Source of the DNA: Symbiodinium natans
Taxonomy: Eukaryota; Sar; Dinophyceae; Suessiales; Symbiodiniaceae
NCBI GenBank assembly: GCA_905221605.1
Contig: CAJNDS010002619.1
Span: 122,001 to 186,000, forward strand
Direction: 5' to 3'
DNA: 64,000 nt
A model generated the notes under the pieces. That model made no database searches. It had not been told where the DNA came from and was given only the letters and a program-made list of their open reading frames with translations. Shown here piece after piece: positions 57,241 to 64,000 of the stretch. The stretch's first letter is position 1. Each line of letters opens with the position of its first letter. The translations under genes and the position numbers were made by a program.

Positions 57241-59968
57241 GTTGACCTAGATCAGCGAGGATACTGATCTGATCAGAGGAGTCCTGTTCAGAATGCAACG
57301 GTAGAGCAAGAATGGGCTGCGGCTGCTGGCACATGGAGCACTTGCAATGGATCTGGACAAGCATGGTGTATTGCTCCTTGGCCGGAATAGCCCAAATGGC
57401 CTTACTATACACATCAGTAAAGCTCTGAAGCTCCAATGGTGTAGCACTTGCCAATTGAAGATAGGTCAGACCAAGTATGTGTGCAAGCTTTGCTCGAGCG
57501 GCCTCACGAATATTATATCCAACCGCAGCAAGGACAAGAGCTGCTTGTTTAGGAAAGGGGGCGTAATGCTGGCATTGCTCTTTGCTCCATTGAGCACACG
57601 AGATGACTCGATAGGCAGCAGCAACAGGGCAATAAAGGCCAGCAATGCGCCTTTGCACTTCTTCTTGAACGTTGGCCGGGACTTCCGCCTGAAACCTTAA
57701 AACAGTATTACGTCTTCTAGCAATCTCAACTTTTTCCTTGCTACTCTCAATATTTCTTTTACCAATCCCACCTTCTTGACTCAACTGTGCTGAGGCAGGA
57801 TTTTCCGGTAACATGTTGGCAGCCGCATCATCACCTTTAACAGCAGGAGGCTTTCCATGAAGCAAAGTCGGGCACTGGGCAGTATCCGATTGCTCCATGG
57901 CAACCTTGCTTGACTTCTCATCCTGATGATTGGCACATCTGGCTTTGTTCGGCTTATTGGCTGCGGTAGCCTTAAGTCTATCATCAGTGCGGATGTTAAA
58001 AGCATAGATGACGCTAGTATTAATCCCTATCAACTTGATGATATCACATGAGTGACATCGTGGCATGAATAGAAGCGCGCCCTGGTGTAGGGAGATGAGA
58101 ACATTGTTACTCGCAGAAGATCCCGGATGACAAGCGAGATGCTGACCATTCTTGAGAACTAGCGGGATCTCTAGTTCAGTCTTACCAGTAATGCGGACAA
58201 GCAAGTACTGGATAGATCCCATTTCAGCAGTAAAGTCTTCATCCTCTTGGGAAGCCTTAGGAAGGTTTTCTGGCACTCTCCAACCTTGAAAGGCTTCATT
58301 TTGGCTGAGAAATGTCTGGACACTCTGCAGCTTCACTAGTTCCGGAACATCCTCACATTTACCAGTCATAACAACATAAGGCGCCTGTCTGTCGATGATC
58401 AGGAAATGTGTTTCAAGGTCATCCTTGTGCCAAATTGTACTAGCAATTCGTTGCTTGGATAAGGGGTGATACTCATCCCTTGCTCTTACATGGATCAATC
58501 TTCCTTGCCCAATCTTATCGCTCCCAGAGTGGCAATTCAAAAAATGTTCTCTAGGGTTCTCGGAAATGTGATTAATGGGCTTATTGCTCCATCTTGGGGC
58601 ATCAACAACCTCTTGCAGCAATTGCACTTCAGTTCTTCCACAAGGAAGGTCGAAATATTGACATTGGGTGAGCGCATCGGCAGCGGCGACAGTAGCAGTT
58701 ACATGGACAGCAGGTATGACAACATCAGTGCCAGCTAATACATGTACGATTCCTCTGTACTGCACCGGAATTTTGATGTACTCAAGATCCTGAATAATGT
58801 CTTGCATGTCCCCGGTGCAATTGTGAAAGGTGATCTGTAGAGAGACCTCTGTAGAGTTGAAAGGTTGAGTCACCTTCCAAGCAAAGATTTCCTGTGAGTT
58901 CTTCACATTGCAAATGTGAAACCTTGCGGCATGCAACGCGAGGCTGTCAGGGATGGTAAGCTGCTTTTGCCGAAGACCCAGGATAGCCTTCTGAAGCTGA
59001 TAGGGGTCCGCAAAGATTCTCAGATACTTTCCCGGGGCAGTGTGGAACGCATTCATAAGCCTGTGCTGATTGAGAATGCAATGCACTTGAAAGGCTTCAT
59101 CCTTAGTTCGGGCAGAGTTGATAGTATACGGGAGGTCAACGAAGTTGACACTATTGCCCGGCATCCCTTCAAGAGGCGCAAAGCGATACCAGACCTGGAG
59201 CTCAATTTGTGATTTGCCTTCAGTTTGTTTGAGCACCTTATCATACATCTCTTCAACCTTCAGCATAAGCGCTTGAAGTTGACTAACGCTGATCTTAGGC
59301 GCTCTGAGGCAAACAACACATCGATTCTCCTGATCAGTTAACGCAACGATGGGCTGCTGCGGCTTCCTAATGTGAGCTAATCCAAAGTCTCGACTGAGGT
59401 GTTTAACTTCCTCGTCAAATATTCCAACAGTGCCAGCGATGATGACTTCAGTATTGGCGGCTTCTTGCTTCATAGAAGGCGTTATGGCAATGTAGTAGCA
59501 AGTGTGATGGACAGGGTAGCTGCTGGGAATGTAAGTGACCAAGTATACAAATTCCCGTTTGCCCTGCACTTCAATGGCACCAATAACCGTCAAGCTGTGG
59601 ATTTGACGAAGGAAGTCTTCATCATAACTCCTGAAGAGTACACATGGGATGTCCGAGATGGAAAGTGAGCTGTGCAAATTACTCACGATCGTTATACTCG
59701 TCTGTTGTGTAAGACCCTTCCTTAGATTATGAAGGAAATTCTTACTAGGGTTGACGAGTAAGATAGATTGGAGCTCTGAGCCCTGCACTTGGCGCAATTC
59801 TTGCATAGTTTGTGTAGACACGATGCATCCATCTCTAAGATACTCCAACAAATGTGTTGATGGTGTTCTGGCAAAGAGAGCATCATACTCAGTGAGATGA
59901 CCCAACATAAAGTCGGCAAGACACTGAAATGCGCTTCCATCGATGTTGCTAATTCGATCTTGCGACAC
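57209..59968 (-). pseudogene. ORF1 N-terminal part (block 2), start and 3' frame lost
   Basis: 919 codons collinear with 14660-18112. The ATG of block 1 is replaced: cgacatggtgcag has become cgacacag, leaving GTG at 59968, and the next Met is M22. The frame ends after the 20-nt deletion at 57222/57223. Residues are otherwise very similar to block 1. Confidence 0.75.
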
Positions 59969-60084
59969 AGATACCTTACGCCGAAGCTATCCGTACTGCA
60001 CAATGCGCAAGACAAATTTGCCAAAAGGTGCTAGTAAAGTAAAGAGGCTCCAATTTGAGGAGTTTGCAAAGAGAGAGAACGTGC

Positions 60085-60291
60085 GTTGCCCTCCTGCTGC
60101 ACGAGGTCTGGGATGATCTCCGCGGCTGCTTGCGTCACCGTTTCCGCCCGCTTGTCGGGCAGCGCCTTGGTGGCCACCTCTCTTGTAAACACGTCCGTGA
60201 CGACAAGCCCGTACTTGTTCTGCCCTCGTGTGTTCTGCGAGAAATCAACCAGGTCTGCCTGCAGCCGGTCGTTGGGGCCCTCGGCCCTGCC
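60085..60291 (-). pseudogene. Truncated retroviral-type (Polinton-like) integrase core
   Basis: Minus-strand translation gives PNDRLQADLVDFSQ followed by a GQNKYGLVVTDVFTREV stretch and a Lys-Arg-Ala segment. This is the start of an rve integrase core: a first catalytic Asp (60253-60255) in QADLVD, and the usual YGLVV-D-FTR strand. The second Asp and the Glu would come next but are cut off at the junction with block 2 (60087). On the other side it meets a fibre-like fragment near 60292. Integrases of this kind insert Polintons/Mavericks and related viruses. Confidence 0.7.
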
Positions 60292-60583
60292 CCGCCGAGG
60301 AGGTGCGCAGGAAGATGGCCTGGTTCGGCGCGAAGAGCTCCACGCCGCCCGCGGAGGAGGCCGTCAGCAGGCCCTCGCCGGAGCCGCAGGCCACGCGCAG
60401 CCGCGCGTTGCCCGCGGGCGCCAGGTTCACGGCCTCGGCCGTGACGTTGCCGCTGTTCGCGGTGGCCACCACTTGGAGGTCCCCCTGCGCCTGCACGCCC
60501 GTGCTGCCGCCGATCAGTTGCAAGTACGCGGGGGCGCTCACGATGCCGTTGTCTGCGCGGATGGCGCTGGCGGTGTAAAGCAC
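60292..60583 (-). pseudogene. Fibre-like protein fragment
   Basis: Minus-strand frame (from a GTG or internal codon near 60583) with short beta-rich repeats: ADNGIVSAPAYLQLIGG, VQAQGDLQVVATANSG, VTAEAVNL, GGVELFAPNQAIFLRT. The style resembles phage and virus fibre proteins. It is opposite in strand to the capsid genes, so the region has been rearranged. Confidence 0.5.
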
Positions 60584-60594
60584 CGAGTGGCCAG

Positions 60595-61220
60595 ATGGCC
60601 GAGGCGGAGGCCGAAGGCTTCGCTTCCGCGGCGGAGGCCGCGGCCTCGGGCGCCGAGGCGGCGGCGGCCGCGGAGGCCACGGGGGGAGGCGCGCTCGCGG
60701 CCATCGGCTCCGGGCTGGCCGCGTCGGGGGAGGCGGCGCTGCCCGTGGCCGCCACGGTGGGCGCGGCGGCGGGCGGCCTGGCCGTGGCGGGCGCGGGGGC
60801 GGCCCTGGTGGGCACCGCGTGGGCGCTGCACGGGGGCATGCTGGCGGCCGAACACTTCCTGGGCTGGGGCGAGAGCGGCGGAGGCACGGACAGCGACCAG
60901 TCGAGGCCCAGCTCCGCCGTGGACGTGCAGACGCTGAACGGCATGCAGGAGGCGGGCGCGCAGCAGCACTTCTCGCTCCGGGAGCAGCGGCCGCGGCCGC
61001 AGGTCTTCAGGATGGACGCGGACTCGGAAGCGGAGCCGAGGGCCGGCAGCCCGCGCTGCCCTTCGGCCTGAACCCCGGCGCGTCCAGCATGCCGAGGCCG
61101 CAGGGCCGCTCGAGCGGCTCCGACAGCTCCGCCGCCGGCAGGCAGAGCCGCCGCTCCAGCCGCGCCTCGCTGCCGGAGCCCTCGTTCGACCAGCTCAGGA
61201 GCGACCTCGAACTGGCGTGA
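60595..61220 (+). CDS. Small Ala/Gly-rich viral protein, possibly frame-shifted
   Basis: An ATG at 60595 opens a 158-aa frame to 61071 with a long Ala/Gly-rich hydrophobic segment (residues about 40-85), which could be a membrane-spanning or amphipathic region of a minor virion protein. A more natural C-terminus (RSSRASLPEPSFDQL, stop 61220) lies in another frame, so a frame change near 61040-61050 in a GC-rich stretch is suspected (mutation or sequencing error). It ends 36 bases before the capsid ATG. Function not established. Confidence 0.4.
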
Positions 61221-61256
61221 ACGCTATAGTACAAAGCGAGACGCGCGAAAGGAGCG

Positions 61257-62480
61257 ATGGACAACGTCACCCAAGCCGTCCAGGATGAGCTCATGCAGAG
61301 CCTGGATTACAAGCTCGCGACGAGCAACGTAAACTATGTGCAGAGCAGAAGGTCCGTGCAGTTCTTCCCGAGCTCCTTGAGCACCTTCACGCCCACGACC
61401 AGCCGCGTGGCCAGGATCCCGCTGACCAGCGGAATGGACTTCATCGACCCTGAGAGCGTGAAAATCGCCTTCCGGGTGCGGAACACCGACGGACAGGGCG
61501 GGCAGGTTTTCCCCGGCTCCTTCGAGGGCAGCTGCTTCATCAAGCGCGTGCAGCTGTACAGCAACGGGCAGCGCACCGATGACATCACCGACTACGGCCG
61601 CAGCTGCTGGCTCTACAGCCTGCTGAAACCTCAGGAATGGTACAACGGCCGGGCCTACGAGGGCTTCTACCCGACCAACCTGGGCAACCCGCCCGCCATC
61701 CTGGACGGGAACTTCAAGGACGTGCTCATGCCCCCGACCCTCATCGGCCTCTTCCAATCCGGGAAGATGCTGCCCCCGCAGCTGAACCTGGTGCTGGAGA
61801 TCGAATTCGCGGAGGCCGCGGACGCACTCTGGCCGGGGGGCAACGGCTCCACGAGCTACAGCATCGAGAACGTGCGCGTGCTGGCCTCGCAGGTGACGCT
61901 GGACAGCGCTCTGGTGGAATCGTTCAACAAAGTGTTGCTTTCGGGCCGCAGCCTCGTTTTTTCGTACCCTACGATGCACACGCAGGTCTCCAACATCCCC
62001 GCGGGCTCCACCAGTCACAACGTCACCGTCGCGAGGGCCTACACCAAGCTCATGGGCGCTTTCGTGACCTTCAAGGACGCCGACGACGCCTTGGGCGAGG
62101 TGATGAACCTGGAATACCCAGCGGTCAACGGGCAGCTGGAGAGCCAGATGCAGCTGGGGGCGTTGACTTATCCAAGATACCCTATGGCCAGCATGGCCGA
62201 GCATCATCACTTCTTGGAGATCATGGCGGGGGCCTACGACTCCAAGATCCGCAACATGCGCCTGAACCGACTCGAGTTCGAGGATACGCAGTTCATCGCC
62301 GCGTTCCCGGTCGAGCGCGTGCCCAAGCACCCGCTCTCGGGCATCTCGACGCGCTCCGGCGACCTCGCACGCTTCACCTTCAAGAACTTGCAGGCGGACC
62401 GCGCCCAGCAAGTCTACATCCACCTCATTTCGTACCAGATTGTCACGCTTTCGGGCGCCGGCGTGAGCGTCCTCGACTGA
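61257..62480 (+). CDS. Double-jelly-roll major-capsid-like protein
   Basis: ATG start, 407 aa. Features: RSVQFFPSSLSTFTP near the start, FIDPESVKIAFRVRN, then CFIKRVQLYSNGQRTDDITDYG with SCWLYSLL after it, which is the strand pattern (FF/I-x-R-x-x-x-x-x-G-Q-x-x-D-I-x-x-Y) of capsid proteins of Polinton-like viruses and related elements. The C-terminal YIHLISYQIVTL is a late strand. It is shorter than typical Polinton capsids. The integrase fragment and the fibre gene support the viral reading. Codon use is very GC-rich, unlike the blocks. Confidence 0.65.
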   Translation: MDNVTQAVQDELMQSLDYKLATSNVNYVQSRRSVQFFPSSLSTFTPTTSRVARIPLTSGMDFIDPESVKIAFRVRNTDGQGGQVFPGSFEGSCFIKRVQLYSNGQRTDDITDYGRSCWLYSLLKPQEWYNGRAYEGFYPTNLGNPPAILDGNFKDVLMPPTLIGLFQSGKMLPPQLNLVLEIEFAEAADALWPGGNGSTSYSIENVRVLASQVTLDSALVESFNKVLLSGRSLVFSYPTMHTQVSNIPAGSTSHNVTVARAYTKLMGAFVTFKDADDALGEVMNLEYPAVNGQLESQMQLGALTYPRYPMASMAEHHHFLEIMAGAYDSKIRNMRLNRLEFEDTQFIAAFPVERVPKHPLSGISTRSGDLARFTFKNLQADRAQQVYIHLISYQIVTLSGAGVSVLD

Positions 62481-62491
62481 GGTGTAAAAGC

Positions 62492-64000
62492 ATGAGCCTC
62501 TTCGAAAGCACCATCACAGGAAATATCCTTAATGACGGCCAAACAACGGAGACCTCCGGCATCACCGCCGGGCAGCTGGCCACCGTGCTGACGCAGTACA
62601 CGCCCCTGGAAACCACGACCGGGAACACCGCGAGCATCGGCACCAACACCGCCGGCGTGGCCACCAACGCGGCCGCTGTGGCCGCCCTGCAGGCCCAGGT
62701 CGCCGCGCTGCCACCGCCGCCCGACCTAACGCCTTACGCCCTGGCCGCGGACCTGGCCGCGGCCCAGGGCTCCATCGCGGCCAACGGCTCGTCCATCACC
62801 TCCCTGAGCGCCAGCCTGACCACCGGGCTCGCGGGCAAGGCCAACCAGTCGGCGCTGGACGCCCTCCAGGTGGAGGTCAATGGCAAGTCCACGCCGGCTT
62901 CCGTGGACCTCAAATTGGCGAACTACCCCACGACGGCCGCCATGAACTCGGCCGTGACCAGCGCCAACAACGCGACGCTGGCCACGGTGGCCGCAACCTA
63001 CGGGCTCAAGAGCACGCAGGACCAGCTGGCCCTGGACGTGGCGGCGCGGCAGACGGCCGCCGACGTCTCCCAGGCCATCGCGACCGCCCTGCTGCCCTAC
63101 ACCGACACCGGCGGCCTCAACGCCGCGCTGGCCCTGAAGACCACGCCCGCGGACGCCTCGCAGCTCATCGCGACGGCGCTGCTGCCGTATGTGCAGCAGG
63201 CGGCGCTGGACGCGGCCCTGGCCGTGAGGGACGGGCGCCTGGACGCCGCGGAGGCGGCGCTCGCGCTGCTGCAGGCCGCGGGCTACCAGACGGCGGCCGA
63301 CGTGGCCGGCGCGCTCGCGCCCTACACCGACACGGCGGGCCTCGGCGCCCTGCTCGCGGCCAGGGACGCGCGCCTGGACGGGCACGAGGCCGAGATACTG
63401 GCCCTGCAGGGCGCAGGCCCCTTCGCGACCTTCGCGCAGCTCTCGGTCTCGGAGACGAGTCTGCAGTCGGCCATCGACGCCATCAACGCGGCGCTGGCCG
63501 CGCTCACGACGGGCGGCGGCACGAACCTCAGCAACGCGCAGGCGTGGCCCGGACAGACCACCTGGGACCTGCTGGTGGGCACCAACACCATTCGCAACTG
63601 GCACTTCAGCGCGCCCCTGAGCGTCTCCCTGGAGAACGAGAACTTCACGCTGAGCCTCGCCTGCGACGCTTACTCCAAGGCCGAGGCGGACGCGCTGCTG
63701 GCGCCTAAGGCCAGCGAGTCCTGGGTGCTGGCCACGCTGGGCGGCTACTACACCAGCGCCGAGACCAACGGGGCCATCGCGGCCGCGCTGGCGGCCTATT
63801 ACACCAGCGCGGAGACGGACGCGGCCATCGCTTCCGCCGTGGGCGGCATCGACCTGAGCGCCTACGTGCCTTGGACAGGGCTCCAGGCGCCCATCCTGAT
63901 CGAGATCGCCATCGCGCTCGCGTCCTACTACGACTCCGCGCAGGTGGACGCGCTCATCGCGAGCACGGCCGTTTCCAACGCGCCCGCCTGGGGCGGCAAC
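62492..64000 (+). CDS. Fibre-like repeat protein, runs off the window
   Basis: ATG at 62492, 11 bases after the capsid stop. No stop in the remaining 503 codons, so it is partial. Composition is Ala/Leu/Thr-rich, with heptad-like helices and short repeats such as LPYTDTGGLNAAL, APYTDTAGLGALL, YYTSAETDAAIA and YYDSAQVDALIA. The pattern Y-[YT]-[TD]-S-A-E-x-[DN]-A-x-I-A is common in virus and phage tail or host-attachment fibres. It is probably in an operon-like tandem with the capsid gene. Confidence 0.6.
   Translation, partial: MSLFESTITGNILNDGQTTETSGITAGQLATVLTQYTPLETTTGNTASIGTNTAGVATNAAAVAALQAQVAALPPPPDLTPYALAADLAAAQGSIAANGSSITSLSASLTTGLAGKANQSALDALQVEVNGKSTPASVDLKLANYPTTAAMNSAVTSANNATLATVAATYGLKSTQDQLALDVAARQTAADVSQAIATALLPYTDTGGLNAALALKTTPADASQLIATALLPYVQQAALDAALAVRDGRLDAAEAALALLQAAGYQTAADVAGALAPYTDTAGLGALLAARDARLDGHEAEILALQGAGPFATFAQLSVSETSLQSAIDAINAALAALTTGGGTNLSNAQAWPGQTTWDLLVGTNTIRNWHFSAPLSVSLENENFTLSLACDAYSKAEADALLAPKASESWVLATLGGYYTSAETNGAIAAALAAYYTSAETDAAIASAVGGIDLSAYVPWTGLQAPILIEIAIALASYYDSAQVDALIASTAVSNAPAWGGN

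Larger units (their letters stand above)
39975..60087 (-). repeat. Block 2: second copy of the duplicated block
   Basis: Second copy of the block seen at 1-18237, longer because it keeps 2001 nt of the APE and reverse transcriptase region that block 1 has lost. The match starts near 39975 and stops abruptly at 60087, where GC-rich virus-like sequence begins. Block 2 carries its own damage: an internal deletion of about 186 nt in the hydrolase gene near 40610, a 4-nt deletion near 47500 in the end of ORF2, a one-base frame change near 51480-51494, a 20-nt deletion near 57222, and loss of the ORF1 ATG near 59966. Confidence 0.95.

Noticed and set aside
60135-60944. 269-codon minus-strand frame
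   Set aside because: Pro/Ala/Arg composition typical of a GC-rich shadow. The integrase and fibre-like signals lie in other frames.
61224-62423. 399-codon minus-strand frame opposite the capsid gene
   Set aside because: Mirror frame of a GC-rich gene; its residues are a low-complexity Val/Gly/His/Arg mix, and the plus-strand frame has clear protein character.
62726-63604. 292-codon minus-strand frame opposite the fibre gene
   Set aside because: Arg/Gly/Val-rich shadow of the Ala/Leu-rich fibre frame.

Overview
The window looks like nuclear DNA of a dinoflagellate. The evidence is a run of relict trans-spliced-leader sequences (three in tandem at 18808-18856, ending CTTTTGGCTCAAG on the minus strand, and single ones beside several ORFs), long intronless one-directional gene runs, and DIRS-type and non-LTR retroelements whose proteins have a dinoflagellate style. 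No rRNA, tRNA or CRISPR array was recognised.

Layout. (1) Positions 1-18237 and about 39975-60087 are two copies of one block, about 3-4% diverged where I compared them by hand. Everything in them is coded on the minus strand. Read in sense, each block holds a very large non-LTR retroelement core: ORF1, an unknown N-terminal region followed by a DNMT3-like cytosine-5 methyltransferase; then ORF2, an APE endonuclease, reverse transcriptase, RNase H and an extra polymerase-like C-terminal domain. After these come six further ORFs: 201, 450, about 466, 206 and 230 aa, and an alpha/beta-hydrolase-like protein. (2) Positions 30653-39772 lie downstream of the second block on the same strand. They encode a proline-rich ORF, a 1500-aa ORF with a second hydrolase-like domain and an SF1 helicase domain, and a 1212-aa ORF. 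I read block plus helicase region as one repeating unit of about 31-33 kb, of which the window shows one complete period. (3) Positions 19229-27937 are an 8.7-kb DIRS/PAT-like tyrosine-recombinase retroelement with split direct repeats, flanked by a 244-bp direct duplication. It sits inside a hydrolase-like pseudogene between the two blocks. (4) Positions 28182-30652 are a patchwork of hydrolase-gene fragments and short repeats. (5) From 60088 to the end the sequence becomes strongly GC-rich and is a Polinton/PLV-like virus remnant: an integrase fragment cut at the junction, a fibre-like fragment, a small Ala/Gly-rich protein, a double-jelly-roll capsid-like protein and a fibre-like protein running off the window.

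The retroelement ORFs are broken by different lesions in the two blocks (77-nt and 2001-nt deletions in block 1; 20-nt and 4-nt deletions and a lost start codon in block 2). Accessory ORFs stay open and differ mostly at silent sites, so they appear to have been under selection since the duplication. A family of short palindromes with unrelated arms but a constant GG centre (CC in sense) occurs within ORFs, in leaders and at module edges, always in the same orientation. All functional statements rest on motif reading by eye.
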